Assembly (NCBI RefSeq): GCF_900090265.1
Contig: NZ_LT607752.1
Coordinates: 310,001 to 374,000 of the forward strand
From: Micromonospora rifamycinica
Lineage (GTDB): Bacteria; Actinomycetota; Actinomycetes; Mycobacteriales; Micromonosporaceae
Length of the DNA stretch: 64,000 nt
Reading direction: 5' to 3'
The notes beneath the pieces are model-generated. The model made no database searches and had not been told where the DNA came from. It saw only the letters and a program-made list of their open reading frames with translations. This document shows, piece after piece, positions 30,097-38,423 of this stretch (position 1 is the stretch's first letter; the number at the start of each line of letters is the position of its first letter). Made by a program: the position numbers and the translations under genes.

Positions 30097-30542
30097 CCGC
30101 CACCTGGTTCTCGTTGACCTTCGCGCTGGCCGCGCCGTTCTGGGCACTGATGATCCTGCTGCCGGGCTGGTCGTGGACCACCCGGGTCATCCGGTCGCCG
30201 CTGATCGTGCTGCCGGTCCTGGGGATCTACGCGGTGCTGGTGCTGCCGGCGCTCGGCGAGCTGCTCCCGGTGGTCACCATGCCGACCCTGACCGGCGTAC
30301 GCGACCTGCTGGGCACGGACGTCGGCGCGGCGGCGGCCTGGGCGCACCTGATCGCCTTCGACCTGTTCGCCGGCCGTTGGGCGTGGCTCGACGGTCGGGA
30401 GAGGGGGGTGCCGGCGTGGGTCATGTCCCCGGTGCTGGTGGCGACGATCCTGTTCGGGCCGCTCGGGCTGGCCGGCTACCTGGGGCTGCGGACCCGCTGG
30501 AACCGCCCGACCGGTGCCGCCGACTCCTCCTCCCGGCCGTAG
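30093..30542 (+). CDS. ABA4-like (DUF4281) membrane protein
   Basis: 149 residues, four predicted transmembrane helices. The pattern PFWALMILLPGW ... LLGTDVGAAAAWAHLIAFDL then FAGRWAW matches the ABA4/DUF4281 family, named after plant neoxanthin synthase; the bacterial role is unknown. Overlaps the preceding membrane gene by four bases. Confidence 0.75.
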   Translation: MTATWFSLTFALAAPFWALMILLPGWSWTTRVIRSPLIVLPVLGIYAVLVLPALGELLPVVTMPTLTGVRDLLGTDVGAAAAWAHLIAFDLFAGRWAWLDGRERGVPAWVMSPVLVATILFGPLGLAGYLGLRTRWNRPTGAADSSSRP

Positions 30543-30551
30543 GCTGAGCCG

Positions 30552-31880
30552 GTGGGCTGGGTCGGGCGACTGTTCGACGTACGGGACACCCTCGTGCGGA
30601 TGCTGCTGCTCGATCTCAGCGGCCTCGGCTATCTCCTCTTCGGCACGCGGACCGGGCAGTCGCCGACCGGCGCGCAGTGGGCGTTGGCCGGGACGGCGTT
30701 CCTCGTCGCGCTGGTGACGCACCGCCGGCCGCTGGTGAACCTGACGGCACAGACCGTGCTGCTGCTGGTGGCGATCACGGCTGTCGACGACACCACGATC
30801 AACCAGGTCGGGGCCAGTTGGGGGCTGCTCGAACTGACCATGCGGTGCCGGCGGCCGCGCACCGGTTGGGTGGCCGCCGGAGTGCTGGGCGTGGTCACGG
30901 CGTTCAACCCGGGCGGGCACGGGGCCAAGGGCGTCGCCGGGACGGTGTTCGGGGTGCTGGTGTACGTCGGACTGCCGCTGCTGGCCGGGACGGTGGTACG
31001 CACCAACCGGGAACTCGCCCGGCAGGCCGAGGAGCGGCTTCGGGCGGATCAGCTGCGCCGGGAGTCGGAGGGCCGGGCGGCGCGGGCCGACGAACGCAGC
31101 GCCATCGCCCGCGAACTGCACGACGTGGTGGCGCACCACGTGGCGTCGATGGTGCTGCGGGTCGGTGTCGCCCGGCACGTCCTCACCGACCCGGATCCCC
31201 GGGTGGGGGCGGTCTTCGACGACGTGCACGCGACCGGGACGGCGGCGTTGGCGGATCTGCGGGGGCTGGTCGCGGTGCTGCGGGATCCCGACGCGGCGCA
31301 TGGGGACGCGGCGCTGACCTCGATCGAGCCGTCGGCGCTGCCGACCGCGCTCGGCGCGGCGGTCGACCGGGCACGGCAGTCGGGGGTGACGGTGGAGGCG
31401 GAGGTCGATCCGGCGGTGGGCGCGCTCGACGCGGTACGGGGGCTGGCGGTCCTGCGGTTGACCCAGGAGGCGTTGACCAACGTGGTGAAGCATGCCGGCG
31501 CGGCCACCCGGGCGCGGCTGTCGGTGTCGGTCGTCGGCGACGCCGTCCATTGGGAGGTGGCCGACGACGGGCGGGGCTGGACCCCGGCGACGGTCCCGCC
31601 CGGCGGTGGGCACGGCATCACCGGCATGCGGGAGCGCGTCGAGGTGCTCGGCGGGCGGCTGGAGGCCGGCCCGGCCGGCACCGGTTGGCGGGTCCGGACG
31701 GTGCTGCCCGCCGTGGCGTCGACCGAAGCCGGCCCGTCCCCGGCCGCCGGCCCACCTCCCGGCGGTCCGACGCCCGCACCACCGGGGGCGGGTGGTCCGA
31801 CGCCCGCACCGCTCGGGGGTGACGGTCCGACGACCCCGCCGCCCGGCTCGGGCGGTCCGTACCCGGCGTGGCGGTCGTGA
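30552..31880 (+). CDS. Sensor histidine kinase, NarL-system type (HisKA_3)
   Basis: 442-residue membrane kinase. The N-terminal ~145 residues hold four or five transmembrane helices, then a coiled coil (NRELARQAEERLRADQLRR). The dimerisation/phosphoacceptor motif ERSAIARELHDVVAHHV places the phosphorylated histidine at residue 190. The HATPase has an N-box LTQEALTNVVKHAG and G-box VADDGRGW plus GHGITGMRERV. The last ~45 residues are a proline/glycine-rich repeat tail (GGPTPAPPGAGGPTPAP-like). GTG start with TAGGCT six bases upstream suggests a leaderless mRNA. It overlaps its response regulator by 13 bases. Confidence 0.9.
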   Translation: MGWVGRLFDVRDTLVRMLLLDLSGLGYLLFGTRTGQSPTGAQWALAGTAFLVALVTHRRPLVNLTAQTVLLLVAITAVDDTTINQVGASWGLLELTMRCRRPRTGWVAAGVLGVVTAFNPGGHGAKGVAGTVFGVLVYVGLPLLAGTVVRTNRELARQAEERLRADQLRRESEGRAARADERSAIARELHDVVAHHVASMVLRVGVARHVLTDPDPRVGAVFDDVHATGTAALADLRGLVAVLRDPDAAHGDAALTSIEPSALPTALGAAVDRARQSGVTVEAEVDPAVGALDAVRGLAVLRLTQEALTNVVKHAGAATRARLSVSVVGDAVHWEVADDGRGWTPATVPPGGGHGITGMRERVEVLGGRLEAGPAGTGWRVRTVLPAVASTEAGPSPAAGPPPGGPTPAPPGAGGPTPAPLGGDGPTTPPPGSGGPYPAWRS

Positions 31881-32503
31881 TCCGGGTGCTGCTGGTCGAC
31901 GACCAGCACCTCATCCGCGCGGGCCTGCGCATGCTCTGCGAGGCCCAGCCCGACATCGAGGTGGTCGGGGAGGCCGACAACGGCCGCGACGCGGTCACCC
32001 TGGCCGCCCGGCTCGTCCCCGACGTGGTGGTGATGGACCTGCGGATGCCCGGCGTCGACGGGATCACCGCCACCGGCCGTATCCTCGCCGGCCGGCCCGG
32101 GGCGCGGGTGCTGGTGCTGACCACGTTCGGCGACGACGACCACCTCTATCCCGCGCTCACCGCCGGGGCCTGCGGCTTCCTGCTCAAGGACGCCCCGCCC
32201 GGTGAGCTGGTCGACGGGGTGCGGCGGGCCGCCGCCGGGGGCAGCCCGTTCAGCGAGGAGGTGCTGCAGCGGCTGGTCCGACGGGCGGTGCACGCCCGCG
32301 CCGAGCCGCCCCGGCCGGTGTCCGGGCTGACCGCCCGGGAACAGGACGTGCTCGACCTGGTGGCCGAGGGGCTGTCGAACTCCGAGATCGCCGACCGGCT
32401 GCACATCGGCGTGACCACCGTGAAGACCCACATCACCAGCCTGATGACCAAGACGGACAGCCCGAACCGGGTCCGCCTGGCGCTGTTCGCCCGGGGCGGC
32501 TGA
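31868..32503 (+). CDS. NarL/LuxR-type response regulator
   Basis: 211 residues. Receiver domain with acidic pocket (VLLVDDQHLIR), phosphoacceptor D57 in DVVVMDLRMPGVDG, and T/K switch residues (LVLTTFG, LLKDAPPGEL). LuxR helix-turn-helix at the C-terminus: LTAREQDVLDLVAEGLSNSE, IADRLHIGVTTVKTHI. GTG start; a second GTG nine bases later is possible. Partner of the kinase encoded immediately upstream; target genes are not identifiable. Confidence 0.93.
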   Translation: MAVVIRVLLVDDQHLIRAGLRMLCEAQPDIEVVGEADNGRDAVTLAARLVPDVVVMDLRMPGVDGITATGRILAGRPGARVLVLTTFGDDDHLYPALTAGACGFLLKDAPPGELVDGVRRAAAGGSPFSEEVLQRLVRRAVHARAEPPRPVSGLTAREQDVLDLVAEGLSNSEIADRLHIGVTTVKTHITSLMTKTDSPNRVRLALFARGG

Positions 32504-32614
32504 CCGCGCACGCCCGCGATGGTGGAGCGCGCCGCCCGGGGCCGGTGTCGGTCGGCCCGGCTATCCTGCGCGACGCCGGGGCGTCCCCCGGCGGGCTCGG
32601 GTGGGGAGGTCGGG

Positions 32615-34189
32615 GTGACGGTCGGGGAGTCGGACCCGGTGGCGTTTCAGGGAGCCGTCCGCGCGGTCGCGCAGGAGACGGGCGCGGGCCGGATCGCCGC
32701 GCTGCGCCGTCTCGGTGAGCTGGTGGCCGGGCGTCCCGGGCTGCGGCCGCCGGCGGTCGCGGCGCTCGCCGACGGGCTGCGGACGCCGGTGGGGGCCGAC
32801 GGCTGGGACGTCGACGCCCGGCGGGAGGCGGGCCGGGTGCTGGCCACGCTGCTGCGCCCCGCAGCGGTGGCGGAAACGCCGGCCGGGCCGGTCGACCTGC
32901 CCGCCGCACCGGACCTGCCCGGCGTCGACCTCGACCTGCGGGCGGCCACCCTGGTGGATCTCGACCTCTCCCGCGCGGTGCTGGGTGCGGGCCGGTTCGC
33001 CGACGCCACGTTCCTCGGGACCACCTCGTTCGCCGACGTCCGGTTCACCGGTGTCGCCGACTTCGCCCGCACCGTCTGGCCCGGCCCGGCCCGGTTCAGC
33101 CAGGCCCGGTTCCTCGACCATGCCGCGTTCGGCCGGGCCCGGTTCCGCGCCGACGCCGATTTCACCGGGGCGCGGTTCGCCGCGTTCGCCTGGTTCGGCC
33201 GGGGCGAGGACGAGCTGTGGGAGGACGACCCGGCCTGGGAGAGCACCGAGGAGACCTCGCCCGCGCCCTGGGACGAGCCGAACGAGGACGACCCGCACTG
33301 GCCGGTCGCCGTGCTGATGGGCGACTACCAGGAGTGGAGCGAGGGCGGTGACGGCGCCCGGTTCGTCGGGCCGGTGTCGTTCCGGCAGGCCCGGTTCACC
33401 GGTCCGGCCTGGTTCTTCAAGGCGCGGTTCGCCGCCGCCGCGACGTTCCGCCAGGCCCGGTTCGCCGGCCCGGTCCACCTCGACCAGCCCACCGTGGACC
33501 TCACCGGCGCTACCTGGGCCGACACTGCCGACGGCGGCCCGGTGTGCTGGCCGCTGGGCTGGACGCCGGCAGTGTCGGCCCGGCCGGACGGGGCGCAGCT
33601 GGTGCCCGACGACGCCGTCCGGCCGTACGCGGGCCAGCTCGCCGACGCCGACCCCGACGTGCGCCGGGCCGGCCTGGCGGTCCTCGCCGACCTCGGCGAT
33701 GCCCGGCCGGAGCTGCGGCAGCGGGTGGTGGACACGATCTGCGGCTATCTGCGGATGCCGCTGCCGTTCGACCTGGCCGGACCACGCACCGACGGGCAGG
33801 CCGTCGAGCTGGAGCTGCGGCGCACCGCGCAGCGGCTGCTCGCGGCGCGGCTGCGACCGTCGACGGACGCCGTGGGCGGGCCGCCGCACTGGGCGGGGAC
33901 GGATCTCATGCTCTGCGGGGCCACCCTGGTCGACCTCGACCTCGGCGGTTGTCACGTGGGCCACGCCGATTTCACCGGTGCCCAGTTCCACGGCGACACC
34001 GGGTTCGCGGGGAGCGTCTTCACCGGGGCGACCTTCCGGCTCGGCGGCGACGGGCGGGCGTCGTTCCACGGTCCGGTCAGCTTCGCCGGGGCCCGGCTCG
34101 ACCTGCGCCGGAGTGTGCGCGAGGTGCTCGGTGAGGTCACCTGTCATGCCGAGGTGGTGATCGACGAGGCGGTGCCGCCCCCGCAGTGA
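32615..34189 (+). CDS. Pentapeptide-repeat-like beta-helix protein with acidic insertion
   Basis: 524 residues from GTG 32615, which has GGGGAGG upstream. Two blocks of A(D/N)LXX-like pentapeptide/F-type repeats are visible (ARFSQARFLDHAAFGRARFR, ADFTGAQFHGDTGFAGSVF), separated by a very acidic, tryptophan-rich insertion (residues ~195-235: WEDDPAWESTEE, WDEPNEDDPHWPV) and a helical middle section (~330-440). Such right-handed quadrilateral helices bind proteins or mimic DNA; no function is assigned. Lies about 110 bp after the response regulator gene. Confidence 0.7.
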   Translation: MTVGESDPVAFQGAVRAVAQETGAGRIAALRRLGELVAGRPGLRPPAVAALADGLRTPVGADGWDVDARREAGRVLATLLRPAAVAETPAGPVDLPAAPDLPGVDLDLRAATLVDLDLSRAVLGAGRFADATFLGTTSFADVRFTGVADFARTVWPGPARFSQARFLDHAAFGRARFRADADFTGARFAAFAWFGRGEDELWEDDPAWESTEETSPAPWDEPNEDDPHWPVAVLMGDYQEWSEGGDGARFVGPVSFRQARFTGPAWFFKARFAAAATFRQARFAGPVHLDQPTVDLTGATWADTADGGPVCWPLGWTPAVSARPDGAQLVPDDAVRPYAGQLADADPDVRRAGLAVLADLGDARPELRQRVVDTICGYLRMPLPFDLAGPRTDGQAVELELRRTAQRLLAARLRPSTDAVGGPPHWAGTDLMLCGATLVDLDLGGCHVGHADFTGAQFHGDTGFAGSVFTGATFRLGGDGRASFHGPVSFAGARLDLRRSVREVLGEVTCHAEVVIDEAVPPPQ

Positions 34190-34234
34190 GCACCGGCGCC
34201 GGGCCGGTCCCGCCGTCGATCCGCCGGGTCGGGG

Positions 34235-34726
34235 TCAGCCGGTCACCCGGGCGACGAACGCGGCGACGTTCGTCGTCAGCCGCTGGACCTTCTCCTCCGT
34301 GGTGAGCGACTCCTGCATCCGGGCACCCGGCCCGGGGTCCTTGCGTCCGCGCACGTAGAGCGGGCAGGCGAGGTCGGTGCAGAGGTAGGTGCCCACCGAG
34401 TTGCCCTGCTGCCCCGCTTTGCCGGCCCTCGGCGCGACCATCAGGCTGACGCCGCCGGCGGGGGAGGTCAGGCAGATGGTGCACAGGCCGCGCGGCGGCT
34501 GCCGGGTGGTGGGGGTGGGGCAGCGCAGCACCAGGGCGGTCCGCCGGCCGTCCAGCTCGGTGACCAGGTAGGCCCGGTCGGGAGCGCGGGGGTCGCGCCA
34601 GCCGAGGTAGTCCAGCTCGGGCCAGGGGCGGTCGGCCAGGTCACGGGGGACGTACAGCCGCTTGCTCTCGCCCTTGGTGCAGTTGACGAACGCGGACCGG
34701 ATCTCCTGCTCGGTCAGTGGTTCCAT
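34235..34726 (-). CDS. FBP-domain protein (EF-G-binding, FusB-like zinc finger)
   Basis: 163 residues matching the FBP family (C-terminal treble-clef zinc finger similar to the fusidic-acid-resistance protein FusB). The zinc-binding pattern is seen as GLCTICLTSP and LCTDLACPLYVRGR, each with two cysteines. FusB-type proteins bind elongation factor G and release it from stalled ribosomes; here this is inference by family. The ATG is preceded by a TACCGT box at leaderless distance. Shares a regulatory region with the divergent TetR gene. Confidence 0.8.
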   Translation of the reverse strand: MEPLTEQEIRSAFVNCTKGESKRLYVPRDLADRPWPELDYLGWRDPRAPDRAYLVTELDGRRTALVLRCPTPTTRQPPRGLCTICLTSPAGGVSLMVAPRAGKAGQQGNSVGTYLCTDLACPLYVRGRKDPGPGARMQESLTTEEKVQRLTTNVAAFVARVTG

Positions 34727-34733
34727 GACGGCA

Positions 34734-34771
34734 ACGGTAATTTGCCTAAAACCTTTAGGCAAACCCATAAT
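34734..34771. promoter_or_regulatory. Shared operator and two face-to-face leaderless promoters (FBP / TetR)
   Basis: A perfect inverted repeat, TTTGCCTAAA (34741-34750) and TTTAGGCAAA (34754-34763) with three bases between. Rightward promoter: TTGCCT (34742-34747), 18 bp, CATAAT (34766-34771), six... five bases before the TetR ATG. Leftward promoter: TTGCCT on the minus strand (34762-34757), 17 bp, TACCGT (34739-34734), seven bases before the FBP ATG. The repeat contains both -35 boxes, so one bound repressor would block both genes; both transcripts should start at or next to the ATG. Confidence 0.75.
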
Positions 34772-34776
34772 GAGTC

Positions 34777-35346
34777 ATGGTACGAGCGGGCTTGACCCCC
34801 GGACGCCTCACCCGGGCCGGCGCGGAGCTGGCCGACGAGGTCGGCTTCGACCAGGTGACCCTCTCGGCGCTCGCCCGGCGCTTCGACGTACAGGTCGCGA
34901 GCCTCTACGCGCACGTGCGGAACTCCGGCGACCTGCGGACCCGGATCGCCCTGCTGGCCCTCGACGAGCTGGCTGTCCGGGCCGCCGACGCCCTCGCCGG
35001 TCGGGCCGGCCGGGACGCGCTGGCCGCCCTCGGCGGCGTCTACCGCGACTACGCCCGGGAGCATCCTGGCCGGTGGGCCGCCGCCCAGCTCAGGCTCGAC
35101 CCGGAGGCGGCCGCCGCCAGCGCGGGCGGCCGGCACGCCGAGCTGACCCGGGCCATTCTGCGCGGCTACCAGCTCGGCGAGCCCGACCAGACCCATGCGG
35201 TCCGGCTGCTGGGCAGCGTCTTCAACGGTTACGTCAACCTCGAACTGGGCGGCGGGTTCGACCACAGCGCCCCGGACACCGAGCAGACCTGGATCCGGGT
35301 CCTCGACGCCCTGGACGCCCTGCTGCGGAACTGGCCCGCGCCCTGA
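34777..35346 (+). CDS. TetR-family repressor (WHG-type C-terminal domain)
   Basis: 189 residues. N-terminal helix-turn-helix: AGAELADEVGFDQVTLSALA then RRFDVQVASLYAHVRNSGDL. The C-terminal helical domain contains the WHG-type pattern (RDYAREHPGRWAAAQLRLDP). Divergent from the FBP gene and next to the 23-bp palindrome, so it most likely represses itself and the FBP gene and releases them on binding a small ligand. Confidence 0.88.
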   Translation: MVRAGLTPGRLTRAGAELADEVGFDQVTLSALARRFDVQVASLYAHVRNSGDLRTRIALLALDELAVRAADALAGRAGRDALAALGGVYRDYAREHPGRWAAAQLRLDPEAAAASAGGRHAELTRAILRGYQLGEPDQTHAVRLLGSVFNGYVNLELGGGFDHSAPDTEQTWIRVLDALDALLRNWPAP

Positions 35347-35480
35347 CCGGCCGGTGTGGCGCCGGGTCCGCCGGGCCGTCATGGTCGACGCCCTGCCGGC
35401 CCCGCCTGCCCTGCCCCCGCCCGCCGGGGTCGAGGGCGCGTGCGTCGCCGGCCCACCCGCCGGGACGGGGCGTGGTGGCG

Positions 35481-35645
35481 TCAGCGGGGGCGGCGGGCGA
35501 TCCGGACGCCGATGGCGAGTGCGCCGATCACCAGCAGGCCGCCCAGGAACTGGAGGCCGGGGGAGTCGTCGGACTCGCCGAGCACGACGCCGGCCACCCC
35601 GGCGGCCAGGACCACGACCGCGGCGAGGGCGAGCAGGTACCTCAC
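35481..35645 (-). CDS. 54-residue membrane protein, third gene of the DUF2975 operon
   Basis: Small protein with two hydrophobic segments (YLLALAAVVVLAAGVAGVVL and FLGGLLVIGALAIGV) joined by an acidic turn (GESDDSPG), ending in a basic tail RIARRPR. GTG at 35645 overlaps the stop of the XRE gene (GTGA), strong evidence that it is translated. Function unknown; it probably sits in the membrane with the DUF2975 protein. Confidence 0.65.
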   Translation of the reverse strand: MRYLLALAAVVVLAAGVAGVVLGESDDSPGLQFLGGLLVIGALAIGVRIARRPR

Positions 35646-35863
35646 GGCGTCGGCTCCCCGTCGTCGACGAATTCGAGCACGTCGCCCGGCTGGCAGTCGA
35701 GCACCCGGCAGATCGCCTCCAGGGTGCTGAACCGCACCGCCTTGGCGCGGCCGTTCTTCAGCACGGCCACGTTCGCCGGGGTCAGCCCGACCCGTTCGGC
35801 GAACTCGCCCACGCTCATCTTGCGTTTGGCCAGCTCGACGTCGATGCGTACGACGATGGGCAT
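35642..35863 (-). CDS. Small XRE/YozG-like regulator
   Basis: 73-residue Cro/C1-type helix-turn-helix protein: VELAKRKMSVGEFAERVGLT, PANVAVLKNGRAKAVRFST, then LEAICRVLDCQPGDVLEFV. YozG-type regulators are almost always adjacent to DUF2975 membrane proteins, as here. Its ATG shares one base with the DUF2975 stop (TGATG). Likely controls its own operon. Confidence 0.9.
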   Translation of the reverse strand: MPIVVRIDVELAKRKMSVGEFAERVGLTPANVAVLKNGRAKAVRFSTLEAICRVLDCQPGDVLEFVDDGEPTP

Positions 35864-36342
35864 CAGATCACCGCCTCCATGTCGGTACGCAGCGCGGTGG
35901 CCTGCCGCAGCAGCGCCCGCATCACCACCATGAGCAGCCCGAGCACGGTGACGCCGACCGACAGCAGGAACAGCAGCATCGGCAGACCCGGGTCGTCGGC
36001 GTGGAACCCGACGTAGAGGAATACCCCCACCAGCGTCAGCCAGCCGGCGGCGATGGCCCAGACGATGGCGTCCACCCAGGCCAGCGCGGGTTCGCTGAAG
36101 ATCCGGTCCTTCCTGACCAGGGTGAGCAGCCGCCAGGTCGCCACGATCACCACCTGGACGCAGAGCACCCAGAACACCGTCACGGCGGTGGCGGGCCAGC
36201 GCAGGTAGGCCTGCTCGGGCGACTCGCGCGCCAGGTGGGCGAACTGACCGGGCAGCGACATGGTCTGGAACAGGACCAGCACCGCGAACAGGACCACGAG
36301 GAAACCTCTGAGGGCGGTGACCGCCCAACGTGCCGTCGTCAT
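35863..36342 (-). CDS. DUF2975 membrane protein
   Basis: 159 residues, four transmembrane helices (FLVVLFAVLVLFQTM, VTVFWVLCVQVVIVATW, AIVWAIAAGWLTLVGVFLYV, LPMLLFLLSVGVTVLGLLMV) with the DUF2975 linker RKDRIFSEPALAWVDAI. Function unknown; in other genomes the pair DUF2975/YozG-HTH is conserved. First gene of a three-gene operon with a promoter ending seven bases upstream. Confidence 0.85.
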   Translation of the reverse strand: MTTARWAVTALRGFLVVLFAVLVLFQTMSLPGQFAHLARESPEQAYLRWPATAVTVFWVLCVQVVIVATWRLLTLVRKDRIFSEPALAWVDAIVWAIAAGWLTLVGVFLYVGFHADDPGLPMLLFLLSVGVTVLGLLMVVMRALLRQATALRTDMEAVI

Positions 36343-36348
36343 GTATCG

Positions 36349-36377
36349 ACTATCGCTCTTAACCTATCGAAAGTCAA
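36349..36377 (-). promoter_or_regulatory. Leaderless promoter of the DUF2975 operon
   Basis: Minus strand TTGACT (36377-36372), exactly 17 bp, GATAGT (36354-36349); the ATG begins at 36342, so transcription should start at the start codon. TATCGA/TCGATA-type motifs recur around both boxes (36344, 36365, 36378 regions) and may be the binding sites of the co-encoded XRE protein. Confidence 0.65.
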
Positions 36378-36415
36378 TCGACTCGGCGATGCGGGAGGAC
36401 CCGGGAAACCCTCCG

Positions 36416-37894
36416 TCAGGGGACCGGCCACTCGTGGACCGGACGGTTGCTGTGCATCAGCTCGACGTAGTGGCGGACCACCTCGCGCAGCGCCTCGGGG
36501 CGGTCGAGGTGGTCGGCGGACTCCAGCCGGTGCAGCGCCGCCACCTGCCAGCTCGCGCCGTTGCGCCCGGTCAGGCAGCGCTGCTCGATGATGCCGAGCA
36601 GCCGGTCCCGTTCGGCCGGATCCACCCCCCACCCGTCCAGCCCCTGGTGGGCCAACGGCAGCAGCCGGCGCAGCACCAGCTCGGTCGCCGGCAGGTAGCC
36701 CAACCCCGGCCAGTAGACCTGCGCGTCGACGCCGTGCCGGGCGCCGCTGGTGAAGTTCTCCTCCGCCGCGCTGAACGACATCTGCGACCACAGTGGCCGG
36801 TCCGCCTCGGCCAGCGCCCGGACCAGCCCGAAGTAGAACGCGCCGTTGGCGATGGTGTCCACCACGGTCGGCCCGGCCGGCAGCACCCGGTTCTCCACCC
36901 GCAGGTGCGGCCGACCCTTCCACACGTCGTAGACCGGCCGGTTCCAGCGGTAGATGGTGCCGTTGTGCAACCGCAGCTCGGCCAGCTTCGGCACCCCGCC
37001 CGCGGCCAGCGTCTCGGCCGGGTCCTCCGGGTCGCCGACCGGCAGCAGCGCCGGGAAGTAGCGCACGTTCTCCTCGAACAGGTCGAAGACGCTGTTGATC
37101 CACCGCTCACCGAACCAGACCCGCGGGCGTACCCCCTGGGCCTTGATCTCCTCGGGGCGGGTGTCGGTGGCCTGCTGGAACAGCGGCACCCGGGTCTCCC
37201 GCCACAGCTCACGGCCGAAGAACAGCGGCGAGTTCGCCCCCAGCGCGAGCTGGACCCCGGCGACCGCCTGGGCGGCGTTCCAGTAGCCGGCGAAGTCGGC
37301 CGGGCTGACCTGGAGGTGGAACTGGGTGCTGGTGCAGGCCGCCTCCGGGGTGATGGTGTCGGCGGTGGTGGCCAGCCGCTCCACCCCGCTGATGGCGATC
37401 CGCAGATCCTCGCCCCGGGCGGCGAAGATCTGCTCGTTGAGCAGCGCGTAGCGCGGGTTCGCCGACAGTGCGCCGGCGGTCAGGTGCCCCGGTTCCAGGG
37501 TGGGCAGGATGCCGATCATGACCATGTGGGCGCCGACCGTCCGGGCCTTCTCCTCGGCGGCGTTCAGGCTGGCCCGCACGTGCGACTCGAACTCGGCCGT
37601 GCCGGTGCCGACGAGCCGCCGGGGCGCCACGTTGATCTCCACGTTGAACTGGCCCAGCTCGGTCTGGAAACTGGGATCGGCGACGGCGGCGAGCACGTCG
37701 GCGTTGCGCATCGTCGGGCGGGAGTCGTCGTCGACCAGGTTCAGCTCGATCTCCAGGCCGGTCATCGGCCGTTCGACGTCGAACCGGGACTCCCGCAGCA
37801 TCTCGGCGAAGACGTCCAGACACCGGCGTACCTTCTCCCGGTATCGGGCCCGGTCCTCCCGGCTGAAGGTGCGCGCTCCGACTTCCTCGCCCAT
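36416..37894 (-). CDS. GCS2-family glutamate-cysteine ligase-like protein
   Basis: 492-residue ATP-dependent carboxylate-amine ligase of the GCS2 family: MTGLEIELNLVDDDSRPTMR near residue 45, QFNVEINVAPR, CTSTQFHLQVSP, VWFGERWINSVFDLFEENV and RVENRVLPAGPTVVD. Known relatives make gamma-glutamylcysteine; in mycothiol-producing actinobacteria this activity feeds ergothioneine, but this protein is longer than typical EgtA and has no egt neighbours, so a different amine substrate is possible. Monocistronic. Confidence 0.8.
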   Translation of the reverse strand: MGEEVGARTFSREDRARYREKVRRCLDVFAEMLRESRFDVERPMTGLEIELNLVDDDSRPTMRNADVLAAVADPSFQTELGQFNVEINVAPRRLVGTGTAEFESHVRASLNAAEEKARTVGAHMVMIGILPTLEPGHLTAGALSANPRYALLNEQIFAARGEDLRIAISGVERLATTADTITPEAACTSTQFHLQVSPADFAGYWNAAQAVAGVQLALGANSPLFFGRELWRETRVPLFQQATDTRPEEIKAQGVRPRVWFGERWINSVFDLFEENVRYFPALLPVGDPEDPAETLAAGGVPKLAELRLHNGTIYRWNRPVYDVWKGRPHLRVENRVLPAGPTVVDTIANGAFYFGLVRALAEADRPLWSQMSFSAAEENFTSGARHGVDAQVYWPGLGYLPATELVLRRLLPLAHQGLDGWGVDPAERDRLLGIIEQRCLTGRNGASWQVAALHRLESADHLDRPEALREVVRHYVELMHSNRPVHEWPVP

Positions 37895-38056
37895 GGCCAC
37901 CGCCCTGTCACCGTTGGTCCGATCAACCTTGCACGTCCCCGGGGAACCGGAAAGGCCCGAAGGACCCTCTACGTACCCACCGACGACCCTGGTGATCCCC
38001 ACGGCTTCCCGGCCGTCGCGGGCCGGCCGGCGACGACCGCTGGATAGCATGGCGCG

Positions 38057-38392
38057 ATGCGCGAGAAGACGACCCGACTGTTCGTGGCGGCCGCCATCGC
38101 CGAGGCGTGCTCCTGGCTGGCCCTGCTGGTCGGCATGGCGGTGAAGTACGGCCCGCCGGGCAACGAGATCGGCGTGCAGGTCTTCGGGCCGATCCACGGC
38201 GCGCTCTTCGTGGCGTACGGCATCCTGGTGCTCGCCGTCGCCCGGCTGCACCGGTGGTCCCCCGGGGTCACCGTCGTCGCGCTGGTCTGTGCGGTGCCGC
38301 CCTTCGCCACCCTGTTCTTCGAGCGGTGGGCCGCCCGTCGGGGGCTGCTGCGGGCCACCCCGGCGTCGCGCCCGCTGACCCCGGTCGGCTGA
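38057..38392 (+). CDS. DUF3817 membrane protein
   Basis: 111 residues, three transmembrane helices (FVAAAIAEACSWLALLVGMA, FGPIHGALFVAYGILVLAV, VTVVALVCAVPPFATLFFE) with the family's PIHG and FFERW motifs. Function unknown. TAGCAT six bases before the ATG suggests leaderless expression. Confidence 0.85.
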   Translation: MREKTTRLFVAAAIAEACSWLALLVGMAVKYGPPGNEIGVQVFGPIHGALFVAYGILVLAVARLHRWSPGVTVVALVCAVPPFATLFFERWAARRGLLRATPASRPLTPVG

Positions 38393-38417
38393 CCCGCGCC
38401 CGCTGACCCCGGTCGGC
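38367..38417. repeat. Tandem duplication of 23 bp across the DUF3817 stop region
   Basis: The 23 bases at 38367-38389, beginning CGCGCCCGCTGACC, recur without change at 38395-38417, a 28-bp period. The first copy encodes the last residues RPLTPVG; the second lies just after the stop. It looks like a recent slippage event and extends the 3' untranslated region toward the convergent gene. Confidence 0.8.
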
Positions 38418-38423
38418 CCGCGG

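Noticed and set aside
28924..30147. Upstream extension of the pectate lyase frame to 953 codons
   Set aside because: The extra part is antisense to a membrane protein gene, lacks signal-peptide logic, and a signal peptide starts at 28923 after a promoter.
35642..36328. 228-codon frame fusing the YozG-like protein with upstream sequence
   Set aside because: The upstream part is the wrong frame of the DUF2975 gene; the ATG at 35863 overlaps the DUF2975 stop.
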